The position numbers were made by a program, and so were the translations under genes. Of a stretch of 64,000 nt of DNA, positions 44,701 to 59,700 are shown one piece after another (within the stretch, counting starts at the first letter, position 1; each line of letters begins with the position of its first letter). The notes under the pieces are model-generated. The model was not told the origin of the DNA, ran no database searches, and saw nothing but the letters and a program-made list of their open reading frames with translations. Source of the DNA: Cercis canadensis (Eukaryota; Streptophyta; Magnoliopsida; Fabales; Fabaceae). Location of the stretch: the NCBI GenBank assembly GCA_003255065.1, contig QAOA01000527.1, positions 62,001-126,000 of the forward strand, in the 5' to 3' direction.

Positions 44701-47700
44701 ATATCTAACATACGCCCGCATGCGAAAGCCCTTTCGGCTTGAAGTGTGGACAAAGCACAAGCCCACTTATACCTTTTGCTGAAATTTCAATTTAATTGAG
44801 AAAGTGAGGGCAAAAGGATTTGATCTCTTGACCGCTTAGTCAAAGACGCTCTGATACCATGTCAAGAAACCATCTCACCCTAAAGCTTAAGCTGTTAGGT
44901 GAAGGCCTAAGAATGGTTTTATATCTAAAAGAGTTCACACTGAGGCAGCTTCCATTTGGAAGAAAGGAAAGACATATTGATTGAGAAGTGGTTGCTTAGC
45001 ATCTATTCAGATTGTTCAATGTTAGGTACACTGAATTTAACTTCCAGAGAAAAAAATCTTAAATACAACACCAGCTAAATATTATGTCTTCTCTAAAATC
45101 ACTTGTAGGCATTCAGTGTTGTAGCACCTTACCCCCTCCATGCCCAAGCTGGAAATTGCATTTTAATAATGTTTTATGGAGCTAATTTATTGCTCTGTAG
45201 ATAGAACCAACTAGTAAGAGGCATAATACAGACTCTAGAATCTTCCAAGTCAACAACATGTTGAAACTGAATATGATCACTAAAACCTTTTGATTACTGG
45301 TTTAAGAAATTCAGCATGTACGACTAATTTGATAAGATATATATTTAGTGACTAATGTATCAAGTGTTAGAATGATGACATGGGCATGAACTCTGGCAGA
45401 AATTCCCGATTTTTCTCTGGATGTTGAAAAATAATTTGCTGCATAGAATGGTTAGGGATAAGGTCCAATAGAAGCTTATGAGTCACTAGGATCTGAGCAC
45501 TAAATATGATTGGAAGCTTAACTGGTCTAAAGAAATTCAATTGTACCGGAGTATCAATAATAAAATTGGATTTCCATTAAGCAACACCTATGGTTTTTAT
45601 TAAGTTACCTCTGGGTCTGCTAGCAAAACATCATCCAGAACGGGACCATTGGTATGAGCCTCCTGATTCCGGATTTCTGTACTGCTCCATTTCGCTAACC
45701 CAGCACTCTGAAAATGAAAGGTTCATCACATACAAGCAAGTAAAAAAGGCATTAATTCAACTCAAAGGGGGAAAAAATGAAAAACAACTGCAAATGTAAG
45801 AAATATACAGCACATACTGAGAGAATATAACTCAGATCTAGATGCTGAGTTTTCACTAGAGATATATCTCGTGGTTGCAACAGCTCTGTCCGACCAATTA
45901 TATCATCTAACTTCTCATACCCCAGCTGTGCCAATATACCTCTGACCTGGCAAAATAGTGACAAAATTTATTCAAGACAGTGAGGAAAACACCACCTCCA
46001 AACTACATATTGATACATAAAAAGAATAATCAATCAGGAAAATTAACATGACTCTTAAACATTAAACAGAAGGCACACAATACCTCCTCAGCAACATATA
46101 AAAAGTAGTTGACAAGATCACCAGGAACACCGGGAAAACGTGCACGCAACTCTTCCCTCTGAAGTTTAATGAATTGAAATTTGGAACAACAAAATGCACA
46201 GGGTCCTATTAGAAAATGGACAAGTGAACATCACAAATAGAACAACAAAAAATAAATTTTCTAAACACCTGACTGGCAACACCAACTGGGCAATTATTGG
46301 TGTGGCAAATACGGGCCATTACACATCCAGTAGCAATCATTGCCACTGAACCAAACCCATACTCATCAGCGCCCATTGCTGCAGCCATCATGACATCAAC
46401 TCCACTTCTAAAGCCACCATCAACTCTGAGAATGACCCTTTCCCTAAGCCCATTTTCAATGAGCGTCTGAAAGAAAATTCATGGATGATCAAATAGCATC
46501 TAAATGTTCATCATAGAGAATGATACAATACAAATAATTTGAAAATATAAAATTTCACGGTTCAAATTATAACCTGGTGAGTTTCTGTAAGCCCAAGTTC
46601 CCAAGGACCTCCAGCATGCTTGATGGAACTAACAGGGCTTGCTCCTGTTCCACCATCATGCCCTGAAATCTGTGAGGCAATCAAAAGATATAGTTATTCT
46701 GCTAAATAGGATACTAATTTTTAATTTTTTAAAAAAGAAAAAGAATCATGGATATCAAATAAAACTTCTACTGAATTTTACAGGTACTTGTGTGATTATG
46801 TATTATCATTAAAGAGAGAAACAGATATACATAAAGGAGGACAAAATATCCTTTATTAAAGAACAAAAACAGAAGAAAAGAAAAAAGGAAACACAACAAA
46901 ACTAAGGCAGTAAAGCCTTTCAATCATGTTGAATGTCCATATGTAAAATGCCTCTCAAAATGGTACAAGCCAAACACCAAGATGAGGTAAGGTGGACCAT
47001 CTTATCCAACAAAAGAGGTGAAGGCAAAATCTGGTTGTGGAAAATTCTGGTATTCCTTTAAATCCAATGACACCAGAGAATAGAGAAGAAGGTCATTTCC
47101 CTTGCATCCTTAATTTTTCCCGCCTTTTTGGTGGTAGAAGAATTTATTAATAGAAGTAGAAAAGTGAAGATAAGAAGAACAACCAATCCTCCTAAAACAA
47201 CCAAATTAATGCATACTTCAATAGCATCAGACTTTCAGATAATGTAGACGAGTTATAATATGTTGTTCAGCAAGTAATAAAAGGCATCTTCCTGGGTAAG
47301 ATCATCACTAACAAGTTTCAAAGTAAGAATATCACAAATTAAAGGATTCCCAATTTAATTGCAGAACAATCCTAGTTTCCTAAGGATGTAATACTTGGAA
47401 GTATATCTTTGAGGGGTAATCCAAGAATAGTACGTATTTTTTGTTGCTTTATGCCTAGTGCTATATGGTGTACAAAGAGGTAAGGTACTGGAGGGTCTTA
47501 TATTGGTGGGCCTCTCTATGTGAAAACCTCACCCCTTGAATTCAAAAAATTTACAAGTGTTGCACCAAATTTTTTGAATTCAAAGAGTGAGGTTATCACA
47601 TAGAGAATCCTACCAATATAAGACCCTCCATTACTGCTTTTTATCTTTATTTTGGGCAGGGGGTGAACAAGGGCAGCAGAACAGCTCAACTTCTGATAAT

Positions 47701-50700
47701 ACTAGGAAATCCTGAGTTTACAGTAATTTGGTGTGGCACAGACAAGCAGGATGGGATTTTTGTTTTCTCCAATTGAGACATGGCACTTACCTTTGCATTT
47801 CCAGTCAAAAAAATTATGCCAGCTTTCAACTTTATATATGCAACCTAAATGTTATAACTCATACAAAATACAAACAGGCAAGTTATACTGCATGGCGCCA
47901 TGCTGTTGTTTTCTTGGCTTTTATGAGTGTTTAAGATGCTAGATTTTATAACGGGACTTCTTATATAGATTTCTTGAGGGATTGGAAGCACTTTCAAGCA
48001 GATGTATTTCCAGTAGTGTTTCATTGGTTTTGCTGTACTTGGTAAGTTTTAGATTGATTCTTCTTCTCCTTCTTTGTACATTTAATGAATTCTCTTTTAC
48101 CAATTATAAATATACTGCAGTCTCATGGCTGCAGCCATTTCAGTGGGAAGAATATTATAAAATAGCAAAAAATTCAAAGAAATAAGACACTTTCCAGACC
48201 TTGAACTAACCAAAAAGAAAGTAAGTATGTGGTCCATTGAAGGTGTTTTGCATTGGGAAATTTCAACCTAAACAGTCAATCACGACCAGATTACAAGTTT
48301 AAAATTTTGGAATACCAGCCTACTACAATCTAATCACTTCATGACACTTATGCTTAACACTGGCTGGAAAATAAATATCGAAAGTGTATAATTATTAATA
48401 CAGCTCAAATTACATGGACGATAGGACAAGTACACACCTGTATAATGTCGGCATTACCCTTGGCAACCCCGGATGCAACAGTGCCGATTCCAGCTTCAGA
48501 CACCAGCTTTACAGACACCTTAGCCTTAGGGTTCACCTGTTCAACCAGAAGACCATTCAGAATTTTCTGTGGTAAAGTAAATTTCATTCAATGAAAATAA
48601 GCAGAGCATTATGCAAGAGAGTCACCTGATGAAGATCAAAGATCAATTGAGCAAGATCCTCAATAGAGTAAATGTCATGATGAGGAGGCGGAGATATAAG
48701 AGGAACACCTGGTTTAGAATTTCTCAACCTTGCAATATACATGCTAACTTTTTTCCCAGGCAATTGTCCACCTTCACCAGGCTTTGCACCTTGTGCAATT
48801 TTGATTTCTAATTGATCAGCATTTGCCAAGAACGTTGGGGTGACGCCAAACCTTCCAGAAGCAACCTGAAGAAAGTGCAAGATATTTTTCTTTTTCAAAA
48901 GAAATTCTTATAGTAAATGCATCACAATTCTTCTAAATGATCATAAAGAAAGCAACGAGAACTGTTATAACCAGAAGACCACCACCACCTGACACAACTC
49001 CCATCTGACAAGTGATATTTGCTGATCACATTTAGATTAAAAAACCAACTTAGTTGATTATATATCAAAGTTTACCCCTTATCTACTCTGATTAGGAACT
49101 AAACTGATGATCTTAAGTTTATTACACAATAAATAACGATGTAGTAACTCAAATATGATGCTCAATATATCCTACGCAGATAGAGGTGCAAGCATACACA
49201 TAGAAAAATACACAAACAAATATGCATTATGTAAGAGATGTCCAAGAATTCCATTTGGTCGAGGTTCTCAAACAGGTATGGGTTCCTATCCCTAAGAATG
49301 CCCAGGGACACCTTCAAAGGTTGGCAGGCCCACCTTGCCCATCTTTCTTTCAAGAAAAAATAAAAAGTAACCATTTTGAAGCATAATTGAAAGCAAAACT
49401 TAAGTGCAATGACCTGCTTGATAGCACTAGTAGCAGTATCCCCATTTTGAAGACCTTTGAGATGCGGAAGAGTCGGAGAGTAACCGTCAACAACATCCGT
49501 AAGTGGTTTCCAGCGAATAGGATCCTGGATGCAATATATGTTACATATATCATCAGTTTTACGCATCTTTCAAGTGCGCCATAGTGGAAGTGCGAGTGAA
49601 GAGATTAAGACAAATAAGAAAATAAAAACATGTCTTTTACTAACTGTGAACACATTTATATTACCTGTTTTATTGGGGGAAAAAAAATATATTACCTCAC
49701 CACCTTCTCCTGAATTGGATTTTCCTCCTAATCTGTTCATTGCAATTGCAATTGCTTCATGAGTTTCTCTTGAAATAGCTCCAAGTGACATCCCACCAGT
49801 GCAAAACCGTTGGACAATAGATGAAGCAGGTTCAACCTTTCCCACTGGTATTGGAGCACGGTCACTTTTAAATTCAAGAAGATCACGGAGAACCTGAAAT
49901 GAGGTCCAGCAGAAATCAGTTACTTTGTTGTAATAAAATGTAAAATAAAGTCATGTAACTACGGCTTCAGCACTCACATTCACAGGTCGATTAGCCAAAT
50001 GCTGCTGATAAACTGAAAAGGCACTTTGACTTTTTTGACGAACAGCTTTATGTAGCAATTTTGACATCTCTGGATTATTTGCATGATACTCCCCTTTGTA
50101 CATGTAAAACAAAATTCCTCAGAAATTTTTGTGGACTCAAAAACATTAATCTGAATACACTATTCACTACACTAACACTTGACATATTTATGTGTATTAC
50201 AACCCAAGGCAGCCCATCAATAACTTTAAGCATCAACCTTTTGCCAGAATCTTCAGTTGTATTTTAAAACAGAATAATAAGGCTCATTGTGTAAATCTTC
50301 TAAAATAGTAACAAAGGGGCAATTAATTCTTTAAATCCTAACAAGTCAAGCAGCAAATGATACCTCCAGGTCTGAACTGTATAAATCCAAAATTTTCTAG
50401 TCTTTTAGCTGTATCTTCAGAGAATGCCTTCACCCAGAAAGACAAAGTCTCCCTGGCCAGCTGCATCACATAAAAAATGGGGAGGGAAGTTCCATTCATA
50501 AGTAACATCATAAAGAGAGATGCTGTGCAATGCACCACAGATTTCTGATGATGGTAACCCATGCTCATGTTCAACACAGCTATTAAATTTATAGAATTAG
50601 AGATTTAGAGTTTTAATCCAACACTTTCAAACTATAAAACATATTCTGAGATGCATCAAAAGTGCCCTAACTAAAAATAATCTTTTGTTTCTATATTGTA

Positions 50701-53700
50701 AAAAAGTGGAGTTAGCTGATTACACAGATAGTGATTGAATATAATCAATAAGATTATTGATGAAGGCACCATGTAGTGATGCATAAGCTGCTAATAAAAT
50801 ATTAGCTAAATTTGATTTGTTTTCATAGGCTTTAGTTCTGTATTCTTCCTTACCTCATCAAAAGTTAGTCCACCAATTTTTGATACACTTCCTCTGAATG
50901 CAAGATCAACAACTTCCTTCCCCAATCCATAGACTTCAAATATCTGTGCACCACAGTAACTATATGCAAGGAAATATAAAAAATGATGATACCAGCACTC
51001 TCAAGCATTAGTCTTTCTCAACAACTACTGCATTTAATAAATCACCAAATCACATACCTTGAAAGCAATGAGATGCCCATTTTGGAAAGAATTTTCAGAA
51101 GACCCGCTTTAACAGCCTGGAACACAGACAAAAAATGTAAACCATTTATCATATATGCACTATGATGTCACAGAAATCAATTTTATTTTTTTGTCTTTAT
51201 CAAAGAAGAATTCATTAATAGAAAGAATAAAGAAAACAGTACAAAGGACGACAGAGAATCTTCCTAAATCATCCCAACTACAGCAAAACAAACAAAACAC
51301 AACCGAATACATAAGCTGAGAGCTTCCAATCACACAACAGATGTGAAGGAAGGAACATCAGATTAGGAAATATATGATTACAGTCAAGCCAAATGCAGCA
51401 CATCCCAGTAAACAAAGCACACATCCCAAAAAGACATTAAGAAAGAAAGGTTTTGACTGTTGGACTCTGAGTATTGGAAAAAAAAAAAAACAAGTAAAGG
51501 AGCCAGAAGAATGCAAGGACAAGGTCCTTCTCTCAGGCAAACTAGAATAGTAAAAGCTTACAAGTTTTTAGGTTGCACATGCAAATCTCAATATAAATAG
51601 TGGTTCCAAGTTTAGAACTAACCTTGCCGTAGTTCTTCTGGGCCTGTTCAATTGATACAGTAGGCATCTTTCCATTCTTCATCAGATTTACAGTTTTATT
51701 ACTCAAACGCCATTGCCGACATGTCTCCAGTGCCAAGTATGGACACACAGCACTAAGAAAACCCAAACAGACATATCATGTCATGCTCAAAATGATAGAG
51801 GAAAGTTTATTTAAAACACACACACACGACTTCATGTGTTAGAATTAGCCATCATTTCCAGTCTCCAGTGCAAGGTGGAAGTCACAGCAATAACAACCAC
51901 AAACAATTATCCAATGGATATATCAGGAATCCAGGTCTGCTCAAGTTTAAATGAGCAAATTGTTTCTTCACAAGTGTAACGTATCCTCATGATCTAACAG
52001 TGTTACTATTTAAGGATATAGCTAACTAAAAATGAGGGGGGAAAAAAAGGAAAGAAAGAACCTATTTGTCTACACAATTGATCTCTGCTCGCAAGGAACA
52101 ATTTCTGTATATATGACAAATATTTGCCATGCTACAAGTCTCTTTGATAGTTATATATAGCATATTAGTGACCTAATATGATGAATAGAACTTATAAGAG
52201 AGAAAAATAAACAACATATCATAAAAGTTCTTCTGTTCATACCAAGAATAAGACAAACATAGAGACTAGCAAGTGAAAAATAGATTATATTATATAATTC
52301 CAAATATAAGCTCAAAATAAGATGGCAACAAGAAACTAAACAACCATGGGTTACAGAGGCTTCAGTGGAGGTTTAGAAATAACCTTGCACCATATCCGAT
52401 CAAACAGGCAAACTGATGAGTGCTAAAGCATTGAGCAGTATCTACTACAATTGAAGTTGATGTCCGCAGGCCATTGTGAATTAGGTGCTGATGAACAGCA
52501 CCAACAGCAAGAAGTATTGGAAGTGCAGGATGAGTTGGTTCCTAACAAACCCCACAAGAAAAATAAAAATTCAAAAGTCAATTAGAGGTCCGACAATACA
52601 AAACGCATCTTAAAGAAGAAAGACAATCAGCAGCTATTCACAAGACATTAACACACAATTCATAAATCACCATTGATTCAAGATTTATGCATACAATCAG
52701 TATGGACATTTATTGATGCAGTAATGTACCATTCAAAGTTTCCCATAAGGCATGTTAGTAGACACTATTTTATCAAGTTCCAGATGGAAGGGTATGCATT
52801 CAATTTTTTTTGAACCCGTCAGACTTTTCAAACAGGCAACCTATAATAGTATCACACAAGTATATTAAAGCAGAGGGGGAGCATAAAGATAGGAAGAACT
52901 ATTGATGATAGATACAGCAATAGCATATTGCTTTTAGTAATCATCTACCAAAATATGTCTAAGACATCCTTCTTATTCTTGGGAACTATACTATAAAGGA
53001 AAAGTTTCACTGTTTCATATATAATCTTTCTTGGAGAAGCACTCACTCATAGAAAGATACAGGTGCTACTTACCAGGGAATCTGAACGGTCCGAGAGAAT
53101 TAGCAGCTGGGAACCATTTCTAACAGCTTCATCAGCAGCTTCACAAAGCTTATCTAATGCCTTCTCCAATGAACCATCAATCCCCTTAGTTATATCAAAA
53201 AATGTTGGTAATCTTTGTGGTTTTAAGTAGGGATCTTTTAGTAATAACTCAAGCTCCTCTTCATTCAACACTGGACTAGACAATGTAACCTGTTCCAAAA
53301 CAATAATATAAGCTTGTGGGCTGAGAAAGGGAACAAAATCATAGGCACTATTCAAGGAGAATGACTAATCAAATATGATACAACAGAAGTATGCTACCAT
53401 ACCTGTGAAGTATTCTGAGGTCCAACTTCCAATATATTCACTCGCTTCCCTAGATTGACTTCAAGAGACATAACCAATCCTTCTCGGAGAGGGTCGATAG
53501 CAGGGTTTGTAACCTGTACTTAAGCAAATGATGCAACATAAATAGCATTTTGTGTAGACATTACATGCAAAATAAATCAAAAAAAATTAGTGAAAACAAA
53601 ATATTATACAATACCCAGCATATTTTCTTTTTTTTTTTTACAAAAAAAGGTTCTGTATACTAATTAGTAGTTACTTAATCATACCAATCGTTTCATATTT

Positions 53701-56700
53701 AGTGAATCTCTGACATGAAGGCCACTGAATATGAAAAGCAAAGCCACCATGTTTTTACACCACAGAACACATGTTTAGATGCATAACACTTACCCCAAAC
53801 CAAAGGCATCTAAATTCCAGTCTCCATTTCCATGACTCTTCTAGGTCATAAAAACTTTCAACTAGGTCAACTATGAAATATTCTACATGCCCTGATCATG
53901 GTTTGAGTGATGACCACTAGAAGGCCAACTTACATCTAAGCAGATTTCTACTTGAACTCCCTCTGTCCCATCCATCATCTCTCCTCTCTCTCTATGAAAA
54001 AAAAAAATAGAATGGAAGAGTACAGAACAGGGGAACAGGGAAACCTCCTAAAAACAAAGAAAGTACAGGAAAAACAAGAAGGAAAGAAAAAGGTACATAA
54101 GCTTAAGAGGGCTCCCCAATCCCTCTGCATATCTGACAGAGAAATGAACCATATGTGCATGAATTCAGAGAGATAGATTGATAGACAGACAACCAAAGAT
54201 AGAAAGAGAGAAGATTCAGAGAGTCTCAGCAATGGCATACAATAAAAACCATAAATAAACATCAATATCAAGCATCTCAGGATATTGAAAACAAAATATG
54301 ATGCCTTTTATAGTAACATTTTAATCATGGATATAGCCTGAGCAGAACTGAATTCTCACTATGATGCTGAAGATAGATGCAATTAGTGAGCTTGGTTGTA
54401 TAACTCCATGATAAATCATAGTGAAGTACTTTCACTTACCTGTGCAAACCGTTGCTTAAAATAATCATAAAGCATGTGAGGCTTTTGAGACAATGCTGCC
54501 AATGGAATATCATCTCCCATGCAAAATGTTGGTTCCTTTCCTTGAGCAGCCATAGTCTCTATCACCATCTGGACATCTTCACTAGAGTACCCAAATGCCC
54601 TGGTCTCACAAAAGAGTGGTACAGTAAGCACCATATAAGACCACATGCTACAATCCAAAACTAACATACTTGACCATTACTGAGATACCAAACATGATAC
54701 CAACCAATTTTGAGATTCCTTGAGGTCATTAGCTTGTAGTTCAGACATAGCCCCAGGAACCAGTTAATCAGCTTAAATTTGTACTGTAAGACCCTAGTGA
54801 CATCACGTATGACACAATCAAAAACTACCATACTTGACCATCACCGAGATACCAAACATGATATCAACCAACTTTGAGTTTGTTTGAGATCATTAGCTTA
54901 TAGCTCAGACATAACCCCAGGAACCAGCCTTAATTAAGTTGGCAGAGGAGAAGACACCTTAGTTTACGATTGCAAGTTTGCAACACTTTATCTCCAAAAC
55001 AACTATTCATAATCCCAAGAAATACCAAGAAAGTCAATAAAGAACCAGATCGAGTTTGTTTCAGCAATAGCCATGGGCATAGTGATGCATTTATAAATAG
55101 TGTCACTCATGAACACAAATTCCATCACTAGGGGATAAAGGATAACAAATAGAAACGACATAGAATTCTCACTGTTGGTGTCTTAATATTGCATCATTGT
55201 CCATGACAGCAGCTGAAAGGAAGTTCAAAGGCTTCAAAGGTCGCATATTTTCCTTGACCCACTTCCCATATGGATTTGATAAGGCCACTCGCTTTTTAAC
55301 CTCTGTATTCTCGTACACCTGCCACACAAAATGTTAGATATGAAAAAAAAATTCCTTGAGAGAGTATATACTACCGTAAAGGGGTTACAAGCCCAAGGAA
55401 AAAAAGGGAAAAAGTTAAACATTGTATTTTTTGGAGGATTTGTTGACAAGTTATCATTGTATATTGAAAAAATTTTGGTTTGATGTTAGGATTTTGTTTC
55501 ATTTTAATCACATGCAGAACCTTGCTTAGTTCTACCTTTGGGTTCATGACAATTGTTGCACCAAATAAAGCAAAATATATAAGTTGGACAAACTTTTTAC
55601 TCAGTAAACCAGGAACAAATGGCAAAACAAGAAAATGCACCAAGCAGAATAGAGAAATATTGCTGAGCAAACCTGACCACCAGGTAAATCAACTGTTATC
55701 ATCATCCCCGGACCTAATCGGCCTTTCATGGTAACCTTTGACTCATCCACTGGTACAACACCAACCTAAAATATAATAAAACAGCATATCGTATCTTAAA
55801 TCCACTGATTCTAAGTCATACCAGACTCAATGGCTTCAAAGTCATAATAATTATTACTGCATCAAAGTATTAGAGTTGCCATGCCAAATACTATTTTTTT
55901 CTCCAAAACTTAAAAAATTACATAATTAATATTTCTATTAGTAAAGGATGTAAACAAGAGTAAGGAGAAGGCACCAAAAGAATAGAGAAACTAAGATCCA
56001 CAATATCATCCATGAGTGTGTATTTATGCACGAAAAGTAAGTCTGTATTTTATCTAACCAATTATTACTTAATGAATACAAAGTGCAAGCAATTGAAGTC
56101 CAATAATTAATATGATCCAGCAAAATGGAGTTTACCAGATCTTGGACTTCAAAGCCCAAAACCAGCGAAACAACATCATCTTCTAAACATTCTAGAATCA
56201 GAAAATGAATCAGAACTGTAATCTGATCGGTGAAGTTCAATTGACATTGAATCAAACATATATTAAATCCAAATGATAAAAGATAGGGAATTCACCTCAG
56301 AGGCAACATAGACAAAATTGTCTGATGTTCGCCAATACCTAGCTGGCCGAAGTCCATTACGATCAAGACATGCACCAACAGTTTTTCCATCACTGTGATA
56401 CAAACATTGGATTACCAACTATCAGGATAAAAAATGACAACTTTGGAACAAGAATTGAAGCACATAAATTTATTCTTCCTAGACAATGGAGAAACTGCTT
56501 GCAAAGGAAAATGAGCATTCCAAACTTAAATTTAAATTAAAGGAGAAACTATTCTGTAAATAATAACAGAAGCAGAGGTAAATATGGCAGAGTGTAATGA
56601 GATTGCAGTGCCAAAAGATATTCATAAAAAAAGTGTCCTTGAATTCATATATTGTAAAGCATAGCCCTTGACCTTCTATTTTGCAAACAAGTTATTAACT

Positions 56701-59700
56701 TAATAAAACTTTCTCCAGACATTGGGAAACAAAACGCACCAAGAACAACTATTTCATCAAAAAAAGGAGGGGTGGGGGAGGGGAATGGGACTCAAGTGCT
56801 CTTAAAGCAAGAAGAATTCAACAGTAACAGAGCTTTCATTTTGTTCTTGGGCCACTCGGATAGATCGATCAGGACCCCCCTTTTTCCCAGTTAACATACC
56901 ACAGGGAACAGAAATTGGGAATATTTAAATCTTACTTTCAGTTTCTCATAATCAAGTTTTGCTCACAATTCCAGAAGACAAGGACTCCAGACTTCATATT
57001 TCTCACAAAACTTAAATTTAGGTCCTATGAATTAGGGATTGAAAAGGCAACAATGCTCCTCAAACTTTACAACTCTTACCTGAACAAAAGCAAGGCCGGT
57101 CCATCCCAAGCCTCCATCTGACCCTTGTAGTAGTCATAGAAGTCAACTGCCTATGAAGCAGAATAGCATTAAGGTCATTTCCATCCAGAAATTGAAAAGT
57201 ATGATTCAAAACATTGTTAGAAACAAAACAAATGTAACAGATAACAGAGTCATACACAAAAAAATTTATGCTATTTGCAAATTGATGGAAATTCGTCAGC
57301 CAAAACAAAAATAGCAGAATACTGACTAAGACACAATTGGTGCATTTACATTCTTAGCTAGCAGAAAATAGTGTTATACCAAAAGGTCATTCTAGTGGAG
57401 CCAACCTGCAGTACTATTATATAGTACATCCTATGTTGGTTTAACAGAACCCACTTGTCATAATCGACACCAAAATAAACAAAGCATGTGATATGATTTA
57501 CATGAAGGTGTTAAAGGACAAGAGAGCAGAAAAAGATAGGCATATAAAGATTTAAAAGAAAAATTAAAACTGGCTTCTTGGTGGCAGGTATTAGGTACTT
57601 ACTATGATTTAGTGTAGGCAAAAAGAATTTGATCCCTCATTGAAATGCACAAATAAAAATATATTGAACAGTTTTGGAGAAAACCATTCAAAACATAAAG
57701 CCTTGCATATAAAGAGAATGAAATTTACAAGGCACCAAAACAAAGAGATGCACATATAATTGCACCTAACATTTGTGTCAGTTGTCAGGAAAAACACCTC
57801 AGGGTATTTGATCGTCAGAGTTGGATGATTTTTGTAAGCCTCTGGAACGAGAATCATCATAGCTTCCTCAGGACTGCGACCGCTTCTTATTAATAGCTGA
57901 ACCATAGGAGACACCATTCAAATTACAAGAGATAAATATGACCCGTCAACCCAATATCAAATCTTCAAAATTCCACCCAAAAAAAACAAAAACTTAAAAG
58001 AGATAATTAAGTTACAACAGTGCCAATGCAAAAAGTAGATTTGTAGTAGTCAGAAACACAACAGTTTGAGGGAGAGGGGGATAAAAATAAAAGATGACGA
58101 GAAAATCTATTATTCCACTCAAGTAACTATGTCTAAATGCATTGTCACTTTTTTCTTTTTAATTTTTCCATCCAGCAATCATTTCATATCATAATCATCA
58201 TTAGCCTCCAGTGGAAGGAACTAATAAATTTAAGTTATACTGAAATGTTGACATACTTCTGCAGCACTGTCAAGATTTGCTGAGTCTGATGCCTTTGGAT
58301 TTCCAAATGGACGAATTTCATTTTCACGACCACGCCATACAGGTGACTTTAATGATGTCTCTCGAGATTGCATCCAATTCAAGTTTCCCTGCACAAATAT
58401 GTTGCAGTTCCATAATTCCATCCAGAGTAAAATTTCATCAAAAGATTCCTAATGCAAAAGAAACTTCAACCTGTATAGTATTGATTTCTCCATTATGACC
58501 AAGAAGCCTCATTGGTTGTGCAAGAGGCCATCTGGGACTAGTATTTGTGCTATACCTTCGATGATAAATGGCAAAAGGGGACCGATAAAGATCATTCTGA
58601 AGGTCAGAGTAAAATAACCGAAGAACTTCTGAGCGAAGCATTCCTTTGTAAACAATTGTTCGATTGGACAAAGAACAGATATAAAGCTCATTTCCCCAAC
58701 TTTCTGAGCTTACTGCTTTTTCAATCAATTTCCGGCAGATGTAAAGCTCTCGTTCAATGTCATCAACATTCTCTTCTTTAGCAATCTTAACAAATACCTG
58801 CTGTATGTTGGGCATGGTATCCTTTGCATAAAAACCAACTACAGAACTATTTACAGGGACAGGCCTCCAGCCAAGCACCTCGAGACCTTCTTGTCTAAAT
58901 GTATTTACAATAACTACAAAGAAAAAATTAAATTACATGTCAGAGTCCAAACTTCTGTTTCAGAATGTAGGACTCCCTTTGACCTACTTAAGAGAATGTA
59001 TGCAGTAAATTAAAGTGAATCATTTATCATGCCCATTGAACCCTTATGATGACATGAAGATACACCACTAAAACGTCAAGAAACTTTGTGAAAGTCTCCC
59101 ATAAATAATCGCAACCAATTTGAAAAAGACCACATTGTATGAAACTAAATACAATATCTAACTATTGACAATAAAATTTGAACTCAATAGAGTAAAGAGG
59201 TGTCACCTAGCATATAGAAAACATCCAGAAACTTCAGGACCAGATATTTAGTGTACTTGATGACCTTAAATAGCAATAACAGAGGTTCTTGTCAATTACG
59301 GCATAATATTTTAGGAAGGCTTACTAACTTTTCTTCTTCAATGTTTTATTTAAAAATCAAAATTCCTCTTCTGCAACGTATACAAGATTATTATACCTAG
59401 GCTTGTATGGCACCTCAATAACTAAGCAAAGTTGCATAATTGCATACTTGATCAGTAAAATGAACGCCCTATAATTAACCCAATAAAAAAATAGAGACTC
59501 ATATATTATGTAATATGTGTGTGTGTAAGATGAGTCATCAAAACTATTCCCAGAATAACAAAACCATTACCACTCTTGGCCTCTTTCAGAAGTCCATCAT
59601 CTTTGGGTAGAAAAACCATTCCAACACCAGTATGTAACTTATCAAAGGAAGCAATTCCTTGTTTGTTGCCCCAATTGTCAAATAGATCCCATGGAATTGA

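Noticed and set aside
46840-47230. Possible LINE or SINE tail (GAAGAATTTATTAATAGAAG, with a similar phrase near 51200)
   Set aside because: The two intronic stretches share only short phrases; no poly-A end, target duplication or coding domain could be fixed.
53952-54271. Open frames on both strands
   Set aside because: They lie in an Fd-GOGAT intron, start in low-complexity GA/CT sequence and have no motif.
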